A stretch of 64,000 bases of DNA from Alphaproteobacteria bacterium. Its GTDB lineage: Bacteria; Pseudomonadota; Alphaproteobacteria; UBA6615. A program made the position numbers and the translations under genes. Location: assembly GCA_022449545.1 (NCBI GenBank), contig JAKUPN010000009.1, positions 1-64,000 of the forward strand, given 5' to 3'. The notes beneath the pieces are model-generated. The model was not told the DNA's origin. It did not search any database and saw nothing but the letters and a program-made list of their open reading frames with translations. Of this stretch, positions 1 to 8,749 are shown piece by piece. Every line of letters starts with the position of its first letter. The stretch's first letter is position 1.

Positions 1-140
1 TGAGCATATCTTAGCTCAACAGCTAAACGTTCCGCCGCTCCTTTTTCACCAGCAACATAAGGACCAAGATCAAGAACCGGAATTTCTTCCGTTTTCTTCT
101 CACCACCTGGTTCGATTTCTACTTCTAATTGAACGCTCAT
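1..140 (-). CDS. 2-oxoglutarate/Fe(II) oxygenase, isopenicillin N synthase family (N-terminal part)
   Basis: Only the first 46 codons lie in the window; the gene runs off the left edge. The start ATG is the complement of 138-140, and a clear GGAAGGTG ribosome-binding site lies just upstream. The peptide begins with a short acidic lead, then IPVLDLGPY (residues 20-28) and GAAERLAVELRYA. This is the usual opening of the non-haem dioxygenase N-terminal domain in bacterial isopenicillin-N-synthase-like oxygenases. The catalytic HxD...H residues are outside the window, so activity and substrate cannot be judged. It is the likely upstream-most visible member of a minus-strand group that also includes the two SDR genes to its right. 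Confidence 0.7.
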   Translation of the reverse strand, partial: MSVQLEVEIEPGGEKKTEEIPVLDLGPYVAGEKGAAERLAVELRYA

Positions 141-214
141 TATCATCACCTTCCAGATATATTCTAACCTTAAACAGTTTTGGTAATAAACTCAAAAAAG
201 ATATTATACTTTAA

Positions 215-988
215 TTATTCTGCAATAAATAACCCAGCTCCAAATCCCTCATCAATTACAAAGTTTGCTCCAAAAATAGGGTTTCCAGTCTTAGGTGAAG
301 CAAGAAAAAGTGCAGTATTAGCTATTTCATCAGCTGTTGAATAGGTACGGCCAGAGGGGGTAACTTTCTGCATAAAGTCTAATATTGGTTTCCATTCAGG
401 ATCTGTGCGTATCGTTTCATTCATAGGAGTTTCAGTATTACCTGGTGAGATAGAGTTAACATGAATACCATCTCTGGACAGCTCCGTCGCCATTACCTTT
501 GTAAGCATTACTATTCCTGCTTTCGTAGCACAATAAACGCCGTACAAGGGCAGGGCTCTAACTCCTGCAACAGAAGCCATATTAATGATATTCCCCCTTT
601 TACGAGATTTCATATGTGGGACAACAGCATTTATAGTATTCAATGTCCCTTTAAGGTTGACATCAATCATGAGATTTATATCAGAGTTTTTACTGCACCC
701 TGCTGGAGTTGGGACAAAAATACCGGCAGAATTGACTAAAATATCAATCTTTTTATGATCTTTTAAAACCTTTTCAACAAGTTTAGTAACTTGTCCAGAC
801 TTAGTTACATCACAAACGTAACCCTTTGATTTACGTTTTATATCTCTGGCTATTTTATTAGCTTTTCTTACATTTTTACTAGCAACAATAGCGCACGTTG
901 CTCCTTCTGATGCAAACAGACGTGCCGTAGCCTCACCTAGCCCAGAAGACCCGCCAATTATTAGAGCAACTTTATTCCTCAATTCCAT
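215..988 (-). CDS. short-chain dehydrogenase/reductase (SDR)
   Basis: This is a 257-residue classical SDR, a cytosolic NAD(P)-dependent oxidoreductase acting on an alcohol or ketone that is not known here. Counting from the chosen start, the nucleotide-binding motif GGSSGLG is at 12-18, NSAG at 86-89, the catalytic Ser near 139 and YCATK at 152-156 (Tyr152, Lys156). I chose the ATG at 988 because GGAGTG sits 7 nt upstream. An in-frame ATG at 1003 would add five residues but has no good site. The downstream gene at 1017 is a second SDR of the same type, so the pair may be an old duplication or two steps of one pathway. The N-terminal TG of the usual TGxxxGxG is IG here, a mild variant. Confidence 0.9.
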   Translation of the reverse strand: MELRNKVALIIGGSSGLGEATARLFASEGATCAIVASKNVRKANKIARDIKRKSKGYVCDVTKSGQVTKLVEKVLKDHKKIDILVNSAGIFVPTPAGCSKNSDINLMIDVNLKGTLNTINAVVPHMKSRKRGNIINMASVAGVRALPLYGVYCATKAGIVMLTKVMATELSRDGIHVNSISPGNTETPMNETIRTDPEWKPILDFMQKVTPSGRTYSTADEIANTALFLASPKTGNPIFGANFVIDEGFGAGLFIAE

Positions 989-1016
989 AATCTGACACTC
1001 CATTTAAGTCGTTTGT

Positions 1017-1784
1017 TTAGAATCCTATATTAGCGCCTTCATCCATAACTACTGTCTCACCGTGCATTGGCTTCGTAATGTCTAAAGACAAAAACAGCGC
1101 CATATTAGCTATTTCTTTCGGATCGGAAAATGGTCTTCCGCTAAGTGCCCTTTTAGAAATGATTTCTCTTGTTTCCGAATAAGCCTCCTCAGTTCTTACA
1201 TCCTCATTCATCGGAGTTGCGGTGTTTCCTGGAGAAATACAATTTACATTTATTCCTGATGGGGCTAGTGCACATGCAAGGGATTTTGTCATCTGCATAA
1301 CGCCAGCTTTAGCAGCACCGTAAACGATATAAGAACTTCGTCCTTGTATCCCCGCAGCTGAGCCAAAGTTAACTATTTTTCCAGAGCCCTTACTAACCAT
1401 GATAGGACAAACAGTATTACACATGAAAAAAGTACCCTTAAGACAAGTATCGACTATATGGTCGAAATCTTTTTCTAGTGTCTCTCCAATTCTAGTAGGA
1501 TAAAATACTCCCGCAGCATTAACTAAGATATCAATTGAATCAAATTTTTGAATGACATTATCAACTAGTTTTTCCACTTCGTTCAATTCACGAACATCAC
1601 AAGAAAAAGCTTCTGCCTCATAGCCTTCTTTCAAAATTTCTTCGACAATGTTTTGCGCTTTTTCTGTGTCTCGGCTAGCTACAACAGCGACTTTTGAACC
1701 CTCCTCCGCAAATAATTTACAAATTTCGGCACCAATGCCAGAAGAGCCTCCAGTAACTAAAGTGATCTTGTCTTTTAAGCGCAT
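1017..1784 (-). CDS. short-chain dehydrogenase/reductase (SDR)
   Basis: A 255-residue classical SDR with all family marks: TGGSSGIG at 11-18, NAAG at 89-92, catalytic Ser142, and YGAAK with Tyr155 and Lys159. It resembles the neighbour at 215-988 (both have the ISPGNTxTPMNE stretch after the active site), which points to common descent. It probably reduces or oxidises a small ketone/alcohol using NAD(P)H; the substrate is not readable from sequence. It is co-directional with the hydantoinase genes upstream, separated from them by about 38 nt, and could be read from the same transcript. Confidence 0.92.
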   Translation of the reverse strand: MRLKDKITLVTGGSSGIGAEICKLFAEEGSKVAVVASRDTEKAQNIVEEILKEGYEAEAFSCDVRELNEVEKLVDNVIQKFDSIDILVNAAGVFYPTRIGETLEKDFDHIVDTCLKGTFFMCNTVCPIMVSKGSGKIVNFGSAAGIQGRSSYIVYGAAKAGVMQMTKSLACALAPSGINVNCISPGNTATPMNEDVRTEEAYSETREIISKRALSGRPFSDPKEIANMALFLSLDITKPMHGETVVMDEGANIGF

Positions 1785-1822
1785 AAATCAGCCCTCTATT
1801 AGATTAATTTAAATAAAATACT

Positions 1823-3610
1823 TTACTGAAATTTACTTACTTCTTCTCGAAGAGATAAACGTAATTTTTTTGTTTCTTCAACAGAAACACCACCCACCGA
1901 ATCAAGTAAAACTCCATAAATATTTTTAGCTCTGGTTACAGTTATAAATCCTTCTGAAACATCTTTTGCAACAGAATTAGGGTCTCTCTCTATAGGAGAG
2001 CCATATCCCCCCCCTCCGCAAGAGTAGGAAACTATCAGTTCCCCATTATCAAGAGTAATACGACCACAATTGGGTACAGAGACATTTTTTCCGTTCTTAT
2101 CAATTTTATGCTGATAGGCTGAAGCTCCAGAAGTACCACCGCGAACACCTTTAGGAGCATTAATGTTCCCATCACTATTATAAACGATATCCATAGAACA
2201 GTTTTGAGGACCAAAAATGGCAAAAGCCGCCCTTGAGCCACAATAATATCCAGCCCCCTCTGTATCTTCGACAAAACCCCTGGAGTGGACATAAATTGGA
2301 TGTCGTAGTTCATCAAGTTCAACGGAATCCATAAAACACATACCACCATTACCTACGTGTGAAATTGTCTGCCATGCATCAGCCGATGAAGAAGCTGCCC
2401 CGCAGGTTTTACCCAGAAAGACCTGATTCACATAGTCTTTTCCAGTTCGAGGATCATTTCCCGAAATAACACTAGCCGCGGGCGGATTTATAGCACCACA
2501 TTCAGCCATTCCAACTTTATTAGACAACTGCGCCATTGCAGATTGAACACCATTAGCTACTCGATCAGCAACGTTTGTGGTTGCGACAGAACAACTTGTA
2601 GGATGACTGGGTATACCAACCACACAGTTATTTCTTAAGTGAACCTTTAATCTACGAAACGACCCAGCGTTTTTTGGCACAGTATGATCAATAGAATTAA
2701 AGACTCCTAGCATTGCCGAAGTCTTTGAACAGGCCTCAGAAAGATTCAGACCACAGGGAAGACAATCAGGATTGTCTCTTAAATCAACGTTTATTTTTCC
2801 CGCCTTTCCATCAACTTTTACTTTAGTGTGAATAGGAATACCTTCAGTTGGCGTGCCTGGAAAAGCATCATGAACACTAGTATGTTCGGCATCACCAGAG
2901 GGAATACTTTTGATCGCGTTTGTCATTCGTTTTTCACTATAATCAAACCAGTCGCTGATAAACTCATCCAGAGTATCCCAACCTATTTCCTCCCCAAGTT
3001 TTGTTAATTCTCTCTCGCCAATCCTTGCAGCCCCTATCATTGCTAAATAGTCCCCCCACCATTGGCTGGGTACTCTTATTCTTAACTGACAAATGCGTAT
3101 AATATCATCTATGTTTTGGTAATTATTTTGCACTTTAACCGAAGGAAAAATTATAGCTCCCTCTTGATAAACATCTCTAGCATTTCCAAAATATGTGGTT
3201 GGTATAGAGTTACCTATGTCTGCTTGATGAGCTTTAGACTGAACCGTAAATCTATGATTTCCTTCACCATCCATTATTGGCACTAGGATTGTATGATCAG
3301 CTGGATGGGAACAACCGTGATATGGTGAATTATGCAAAAAAGCATCACCTTTTTTAAAGCATGGATGTAATTTCTTCATAGATTTAGACATTAAATCGGG
3401 CCCAGAAAGAACATGTATAGGCAGGCTTTCAGCAGCTGCTAGTAACTCATCTTGCGCAGTAACAACACAACAGGAAAAATCTCTTGCCATGGCAAGAACG
3501 CCAGATCGGCCGGTGCGTAAAAGCGTATTAGACATTTTACGCACAATACCTTCAATTCTATTACTAATAAGAGCAAGCTGCACACCTGCTGTATTTACAT
3601 GCGAAGTCAT
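1823..3610 (-). CDS. hydantoinase B/oxoprolinase family protein (second HyuB copy)
   Basis: A 595-residue HyuB-type subunit of the ATP-dependent N-methylhydantoinase / 5-oxoprolinase / acetone-acetophenone carboxylase superfamily. It shares long blocks with the next gene: RTGRSGVL near the start, NSPYHGCSHPADHT, KAHQADIGNSIPTTY, LNLSEAC and the FNSIDHTVPKNAGSFRR region. It ends in a Gly-rich SCGGGGYG stretch followed by a short helical tail. The start codon lies 6 nt downstream of the first HyuB stop and has no visible Shine-Dalgarno site, so translation is probably coupled. With HyuA (5376-7454) it forms an operon containing one A and two B subunits. The substrate is probably a cyclic imide or amide, or a ketone to be carboxylated; the sequence does not decide. 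Confidence 0.9.
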   Translation of the reverse strand: MTSHVNTAGVQLALISNRIEGIVRKMSNTLLRTGRSGVLAMARDFSCCVVTAQDELLAAAESLPIHVLSGPDLMSKSMKKLHPCFKKGDAFLHNSPYHGCSHPADHTILVPIMDGEGNHRFTVQSKAHQADIGNSIPTTYFGNARDVYQEGAIIFPSVKVQNNYQNIDDIIRICQLRIRVPSQWWGDYLAMIGAARIGERELTKLGEEIGWDTLDEFISDWFDYSEKRMTNAIKSIPSGDAEHTSVHDAFPGTPTEGIPIHTKVKVDGKAGKINVDLRDNPDCLPCGLNLSEACSKTSAMLGVFNSIDHTVPKNAGSFRRLKVHLRNNCVVGIPSHPTSCSVATTNVADRVANGVQSAMAQLSNKVGMAECGAINPPAASVISGNDPRTGKDYVNQVFLGKTCGAASSSADAWQTISHVGNGGMCFMDSVELDELRHPIYVHSRGFVEDTEGAGYYCGSRAAFAIFGPQNCSMDIVYNSDGNINAPKGVRGGTSGASAYQHKIDKNGKNVSVPNCGRITLDNGELIVSYSCGGGGYGSPIERDPNSVAKDVSEGFITVTRAKNIYGVLLDSVGGVSVEETKKLRLSLREEVSKFQ

Positions 3611-3616
3611 AATGAA

Positions 3617-5383
3617 TTAAGGAGCAGACGTAGATCGAAGCTCTTCAGTAGCAGGAACATCAATATTACCAAGCTCGTCAAACACTACTTTATAAACTTC
3701 CTCAGCACGGTTCATGCTTACATAGTCTTCATTCACATCATGGAGAACCATTTCAGGGTTTCTCTCAATTGGTTCTCCATACCCCCCACCTCCAGTGGTC
3801 ATAGAAACTATACGTTCTCCAACCTCCAGAGAAACTACACCAACATTGGTTAGTTCAACTCGATCTCCATTCCTAGATATTTTGTAATGCTGAGAGGGGG
3901 TACCGTGTAATCCTCCACGAACTCCTTTCGCTGAATTTTTTGATCCATCACTTATATAAGCAACATCCATTTTTCCTCTTATTGGCCCATACTCACTATA
4001 AGCAGAGCGCGCTCCACAAAATCGGCCAGCGCCTTCTGTATCCTTAATAAACTCACGAGAATGAACGTAAAGTGGATGTCTTAACTCATCTAATTCAATA
4101 CTATCATAGTAGCACAAACCGCCATTTCCCACATGACAAATGGTCTGCCAACAATCAGCTTCTGGACCTCCTGCACCTCCTGTAAAAGCTAGCATTATTT
4201 GGTTAACATAGGGTTTCCCGTTAATTGGATCGATTCCTGAAATCACTCCAAGCCCGGGAGTAAAGATTCCTCCACACTCTGCCAAACCCAGGCCGTCAGA
4301 TATTTCAGCCATTGCTGACTGTGTTGGATTTGTAACTCTATCAGCAACGTTTGTGGTTGCTGCTGAACAAGAAGTCGGATGTGATGGTATGCCGCAAACG
4401 GAATTTTTCTTCAAAAGAACTTTTATTCGTCTGAACGAACCTGCATTTTTTGGAACCGTATGGTCTATAGAATTGAACACACCTACCATGGCTGCAGTTC
4501 TTGAGCAGGCCTCTGACAAGTTAAGACCACACGGCAAAGAATCTGGATTATCCAACAGATCAACAGTTATTTCTGCTGCTTTTGGGTCTATTGACACAGT
4601 AGATTTAATAGTTATTCCTTCCTCAGGAGTTCCAGGAATTGGATCATGGGTTGATCTACAACTTGCTTTTCCTTGAGGTAGATTACCAATGGCAGTAACC
4701 ATTCTTTGTTCAGAATAGTTAAACCATTCTTCATTAAATTTTTCTAAATTATCCCAGCCAACTTCTCTGCCTAACTCCAAAATCTCTCGCTCTCCAATAC
4801 GAGCCGCTCCAATCATTGCAAGAAAATCGCCCCACCACTGATCAGGGACCCGAATACGCATCCGGCACATACGAACTATGTCCATATTTGTTTCATAGTT
4901 TTCTTGTACCTTTGTAGCCGGAAATATTAAAGCTCCTTCTTCGTAAACATCTCGTGCTGTCCCGTGATAGGTCGTAGGAATTGAATTGCCTATATCAGCT
5001 TGATGAGCCTTTGCGGCAACCGTATATCTGTGTACCCCATCATCATCAATTACCGGAACAAGAATTGTATGATCTGCAGGATGGGAGCATCCATGATAAG
5101 GAGAGTTATGAAGAAAAGCATCTCCCCTTCTTATATCTGAATGAAAAGACATCATAGATTCAGCCATTATATCTGGGCCGGAAAGAACATGAATAGGAAG
5201 ACTCTCGGCAACTGCCAGTAATTCGTGTTTACCTGTCAAAATGCAACAGGAAAAATCACGAGCTATATTTAATACTCCAGATCGACCGGTGCGCATCAGA
5301 GTATTACCCATTTTACGAGATATGCCCTCGAATCGATTAGACAACAGCGCTAATTTAACTCCATCAACACTCTCATTATTCAT
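3617..5383 (-). CDS. hydantoinase B/oxoprolinase family protein (first HyuB copy)
   Basis: A 588-residue HyuB subunit, clearly paralogous to the downstream 1823-3610 product. It has RTGRSGVL, NSPYHGCSHPADHT, KAHQADIGNSIPTTY, LNLSEACS, PSHPTSCSAATTN and a terminal TGGGGYGEP block. I placed the start at 5383 (MNNESVDG...), where AGGAG lies 6 nt upstream. The reading frame is open further upstream but that part overlaps HyuA deeply and is not family-like. The chosen start overlaps the HyuA stop by 8 nt, typical of translational coupling between A and B subunits. The B subunit supplies the half of the active site that works on the ATP-activated cyclic amide or ketone in known members. Confidence 0.93.
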   Translation of the reverse strand: MNNESVDGVKLALLSNRFEGISRKMGNTLMRTGRSGVLNIARDFSCCILTGKHELLAVAESLPIHVLSGPDIMAESMMSFHSDIRRGDAFLHNSPYHGCSHPADHTILVPVIDDDGVHRYTVAAKAHQADIGNSIPTTYHGTARDVYEEGALIFPATKVQENYETNMDIVRMCRMRIRVPDQWWGDFLAMIGAARIGEREILELGREVGWDNLEKFNEEWFNYSEQRMVTAIGNLPQGKASCRSTHDPIPGTPEEGITIKSTVSIDPKAAEITVDLLDNPDSLPCGLNLSEACSRTAAMVGVFNSIDHTVPKNAGSFRRIKVLLKKNSVCGIPSHPTSCSAATTNVADRVTNPTQSAMAEISDGLGLAECGGIFTPGLGVISGIDPINGKPYVNQIMLAFTGGAGGPEADCWQTICHVGNGGLCYYDSIELDELRHPLYVHSREFIKDTEGAGRFCGARSAYSEYGPIRGKMDVAYISDGSKNSAKGVRGGLHGTPSQHYKISRNGDRVELTNVGVVSLEVGERIVSMTTGGGGYGEPIERNPEMVLHDVNEDYVSMNRAEEVYKVVFDELGNIDVPATEELRSTSAP

Positions 5384-7454
5384 AGCTAACTCCTGGGTCA
5401 ATGGATAAACTTCCGGAAACTTTCCGATAAGCTTTGGCACCAGGATCAATTACCACAGTTGTAAAAGGGGATTCAATTATTGCTGGACCAACTACTGCTT
5501 CTCCTATCTGAAGAGACTCAAATCTTTTAACTTTTGACGGAAGAAAACCCTGATTAACAAAATAAGCCTCTCTTTCTTTCTCAATCGTATCTTGCGTATT
5601 AACTGTGACTAAACTACCCCCCTCAGTATCACGAAGACGGCACTTTACAGAAGCAGTCCACCCCACAATTTCTATACCACTTTCTGGGTCATTAATGGCA
5701 AATAAATCCTCGTGTGTTTTATGAAATTCATTTACTAAACTATTAATATCATTGTCACTTTCAAATATATGTGAACTTATAGGAACTTCGATTTCCCACA
5801 CTTGCTCTGGATATCTAGCTTCAGCAAAATATTCCACTTTTGATTCAATTGCCCCTTTACCAGTATTTTCAATGAATTCATTACAGCTATCTCGTAGGTT
5901 TTCTAATAAGTGATTAACTCCTTGATAGTCGAAATCTTTTGAGGTTGTAAAATGAGTTCTTCTGAATTGATATGCCAGCTCAGACATCATAGCCCCTGCC
6001 GCGCTCAAAGCTGCACCGACTTCAGGAATAATTGCTCTATAACATCCTAAACGTCGAGCAATCGCAACGGCGTTAAGCCCTGCCGCGCCTCCACCACCGA
6101 TAAGTACTGTCTCTCGCGGATCTATACCTTGATTTACTGTAATATCAACTATTGCTTGAACCATATTTTCTGTAGCAACGCTTATAATTGCCGCAGATGC
6201 CTCTTCGAGAGCTAGTCCCATGGGCTTAGCGACATCTTCAAGAATTACTTTTTCTGATGAATTAAGATCTAATTCCATCTCACCTCCTAAAAAGAAGACT
6301 GGATCGATATGGCCAAGTACTAAAGAGGCATCTGTTACAGTTGCTTTTTCTCCACCTTGACGATAGCAAGCAGGCCCTGGAACAGCCCCGGCGCTCTGAG
6401 GGCCAACATGAAGCATGCCACCCTCATCTACCCAGGCAATCGATCCACCTCCAGCTCCAATACTTTTTACTTCAACAGAAGGAAAACCCGTCATATGACC
6501 ACGGTAAGGTTCACCGATCCAAGTTTCACGAGTCCAGGGTATACCTCCTTTTCTCACAAGACTAACATCATAAGTGGTTCCACCTGTGTCAGTAACTACA
6601 GCAGAATCGTACTCTTCATCAACCTTTGCAAAATACCTGCCCGATACAGGCGCCATTGATGGACCAGAGTTTATTAGATGTATTGGTGAATCAGCTATAT
6701 CCTCAGCATCCATCACCCCTGCTTGAGAAGTTACAATTAACACTCTACCTATAAATCCAGCATCACGAAGTCTTCCACTAAGGTTGTTCATATACTCACT
6801 CATTAATGGTTTTAATGACGCATCTATAGCTGCAGAAGACGCACGGCGGTATTCACGTAAACTAGGATTCAGGGCATGGGATAAAGTAAAAGGGATACCA
6901 GGAAGGTGTTTTTGAAGAAGTTCACCAACTCGCAATTCATGATCTGAGTTTACTATCGACCATAAGAGACAAACAGCAACAGATTCTACCTGTTCCTCCT
7001 TAAGCAAATCAATTATCTGTATAATTTTTTCTTCATTCAAAGGGGTCATTTCAGAACCGTCAGCCAGAATCCTACCAGGCACTTCGAATGTTAATGCTCT
7101 CGGAAGATATGGTTCAGGAAAGGGAACAGTAAAATTAAATGGTTCCATCCGACCCCCTTCACGAAACACAAGAATATCTCTGTGTCCTTCCGTGCTTAGG
7201 AATGCGGTTTTAGCGGTATTACCGGTGACTATGGCATTAATCGCGTGAGTAGTGCCATGAATAAATAGTTCCCCTTTAGACAAGAGTTCACCTAAATCAG
7301 TTTTATATTCATGCGCAGCATTCTCTAGAGTATTCATGAGTCCGCGAATTGGATCATCAGGTGTCGTTGCAGCCTTAAACATTCGTAACTTCCCATCGTC
7401 TTCCTCAACGATTAGATCGGTGAATGTTCCCCCTGTATCTACTGCGAACCGCAT
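5376..7454 (-). CDS. hydantoinase A/oxoprolinase family protein (HyuA)
   Basis: A 692-residue HyuA-type subunit with an actin/ASKHA-like ATP-binding fold. The family signature DTGGTFTDL is at residues 6-14, followed by FIHGTTHAINAIVTG, the TDTGGTTYDVSL phosphate-binding repeat mid-protein and IGGGGAAGLNAVAIA in the second lobe. In N-methylhydantoinase and 5-oxoprolinase this subunit binds ATP and phosphorylates the substrate. It is the first gene of the operon and has an AAAGG site 7 nt before the ATG. Two HyuB genes follow. No AcxC-like small subunit is visible, which argues mildly against acetone carboxylase and for a hydantoin/oxoproline-type hydrolase. The nearby racemase-like gene at 41042 belongs to a family that often accompanies hydantoinases but is far away. 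Confidence 0.93.
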   Translation of the reverse strand: MRFAVDTGGTFTDLIVEEDDGKLRMFKAATTPDDPIRGLMNTLENAAHEYKTDLGELLSKGELFIHGTTHAINAIVTGNTAKTAFLSTEGHRDILVFREGGRMEPFNFTVPFPEPYLPRALTFEVPGRILADGSEMTPLNEEKIIQIIDLLKEEQVESVAVCLLWSIVNSDHELRVGELLQKHLPGIPFTLSHALNPSLREYRRASSAAIDASLKPLMSEYMNNLSGRLRDAGFIGRVLIVTSQAGVMDAEDIADSPIHLINSGPSMAPVSGRYFAKVDEEYDSAVVTDTGGTTYDVSLVRKGGIPWTRETWIGEPYRGHMTGFPSVEVKSIGAGGGSIAWVDEGGMLHVGPQSAGAVPGPACYRQGGEKATVTDASLVLGHIDPVFFLGGEMELDLNSSEKVILEDVAKPMGLALEEASAAIISVATENMVQAIVDITVNQGIDPRETVLIGGGGAAGLNAVAIARRLGCYRAIIPEVGAALSAAGAMMSELAYQFRRTHFTTSKDFDYQGVNHLLENLRDSCNEFIENTGKGAIESKVEYFAEARYPEQVWEIEVPISSHIFESDNDINSLVNEFHKTHEDLFAINDPESGIEIVGWTASVKCRLRDTEGGSLVTVNTQDTIEKEREAYFVNQGFLPSKVKRFESLQIGEAVVGPAIIESPFTTVVIDPGAKAYRKVSGSLSIDPGVSYE

Positions 7455-7543
7455 ATTTTGGCCTTTCTGAATGTGACTTAATGTTTATAAAAGGTAATCC
7501 TCTAAGAAATTAGCTGTAACGATGCAGGAAAGAAATCACTTAA

Positions 7544-8332
7544 TTAAGCCTGCAAAAAAGATAACAACTCGGACACGAATATATCTCTTGATTGTATTTG
7601 CGGACAATGACCGCAACCCGGAATTTCAATTAGCATTGATTTCTGTATACCGTTTTTTAAAGCGTAAGACATGATAGGCGGTGTTGTCTCGTCTTCAAGA
7701 CCAACCATAACCATCGTCTCATTATTTATCTTGATCAGATCACCAGCCATATCAGCATCAGCTAAAGCTCTTGCTGTTGAGGCAAAAGCGACAGGATTGC
7801 AAGTTGCCAAGATCGCTTTTCTTTTCTCCACTATTTCTGGATTTTCCTTAATGTAGTTTTGGGGAAACATCCTTGCCATTGCAGCATCAAGAACCACTTC
7901 CATTCCTGCTGTCTCAACCCGATTAGCCAAAAGACGTAATGGAGTTTTATCAGTCTCAGAAAAAGCTGGCCCAGTGTCAGCTAATATTAATTTACCAATC
8001 CTTGTGCCGTAACGAATAGCTAGCGCCACGGCAATAAAACCGCCAGCACCATTACCCAGTACGGCTGTATCATTTGGCAGATCTAAACTATTCATAAAAA
8101 CATGTATGAAATCGGCTAAATCAAATAACTCCGGATTAGTTAGATCTAATTCAGGGGTATCCCCATAACCCGGAAGATTAGGTAAAGTTAGGCGATATTC
8201 TTTTGAAAGCTCATCTAAAATAAGTTCAAAAACAGTACGGTCAGACAGAAGAGAATGAAGTAGCATTATATCAGGCCCCTCACCAATCTGTATAAAATCC
8301 ACCTTCGAAATATCAAAATTTTCTTTATTCAT
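7544..8332 (-). CDS. alpha/beta-hydrolase fold protein lacking the nucleophile serine
   Basis: A 262-residue protein with the layout of a small alpha/beta hydrolase: DIMLLHSLLSD in the oxyanion region (residues 21-31), LPNLPGYGDT near 50-59, a nucleophile-elbow segment VLGNGAGG at 91-98, an acid in GLEDETTP (Asp214) and a terminal GCGHCP with His242. In active relatives the elbow reads GxSxG. Here it is G93-N-G95-A-G97, so the nucleophile position is glycine (codon GGT read on the minus strand). The acid and histidine are kept. It may be a non-hydrolytic member or may use another chemistry. It follows the start of HyuA by 90 nt in the same direction (it lies upstream of HyuA). Confidence 0.85.
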   Translation of the reverse strand: MNKENFDISKVDFIQIGEGPDIMLLHSLLSDRTVFELILDELSKEYRLTLPNLPGYGDTPELDLTNPELFDLADFIHVFMNSLDLPNDTAVLGNGAGGFIAVALAIRYGTRIGKLILADTGPAFSETDKTPLRLLANRVETAGMEVVLDAAMARMFPQNYIKENPEIVEKRKAILATCNPVAFASTARALADADMAGDLIKINNETMVMVGLEDETTPPIMSYALKNGIQKSMLIEIPGCGHCPQIQSRDIFVSELLSFLQA

Positions 8333-8570
8333 AAAAATCCAAAAATTAGTTTAAATTGTAAAGCCTATAAATATTAACCCGTTATTGGTGTATATTATCA
8401 GTTAATAACAAAAAATTGCCTATATTTTAATTTATTTGTAATTCATATACTTGTTAGATTGAATAATATTCTTATAGTAAGCATCAATATTGCTGTTAGT
8501 GAGAGTTATATCGTTTAAAATCTCTCTGCAGCGATAAACATTTGAAGCGTTAGTAATGAGGGAGGAAATA

Positions 8571-8615
8571 ATGGGATACGATTTAAGGGCTAGCATTCTA
8601 GATAACACTTTCTAG
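8571..8615 (+). CDS. 14-codon ORF with strong RBS (leader peptide or gene remnant)
   Basis: ATG at 8571 is preceded by GGGAGG (8560-8565) with a 5-nt A/T spacer, as good as any ribosome-binding site in the window. The frame runs MGYDLRASILDNTF and stops at TAG 8613-8615, with TAA directly after. It lies 134 bp upstream of the first permease of the ABC operon. It could be a leader peptide, or the 5' end of a lost gene such as the missing solute-binding protein. The residues do not look like a signal peptide, so the second reading is weak. Confidence 0.35.
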   Translation: MGYDLRASILDNTF

Positions 8616-8680
8616 TAAAAGAAATTTATTTAATTTTTATTAATGATATGCATTAGTTATGTAAAAATAACTATCTTGAC

Positions 8681-8686
8681 TATAAT
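8681..8686 (+). promoter_or_regulatory. candidate -10 element upstream of ABC operon
   Basis: A perfect TATAAT hexamer lies 63 nt before the permease ATG at 8750. The best -35 candidate at an 18-nt spacing is TTATGT (8657-8662), which is weak. In DNA this AT-rich the hexamer could occur by chance. Confidence 0.25.
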
Positions 8687-8749
8687 AAACAAAATCTAGG
8701 CAAATAGAGATTTTACTCATTAAGTGTCTTAGGTATGTGAGGCTTTAAA

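Larger units (their letters stand above)
8333..8749. other. intergenic region between divergent operons, 417 bp
   Basis: A very AT-rich gap between the alpha/beta hydrolase (minus) and the sugar-type ABC operon (plus). It must contain promoters for both directions. The only coding-like signal is a 14-codon ORF with a strong Shine-Dalgarno site at 8571-8615. A TATAAT hexamer is present at 8681-8686, but the upstream -35 match (TTATGT at 8657-8662) is poor. There is no solute-binding-protein gene here, although that is where one would be expected. Confidence 0.7.

Noticed and set aside
3617-5449. HyuB start at 5449
   Set aside because: It overlaps HyuA by over 70 nt with no RBS. The ATG at 5383 has AGGAG and the family-typical start.
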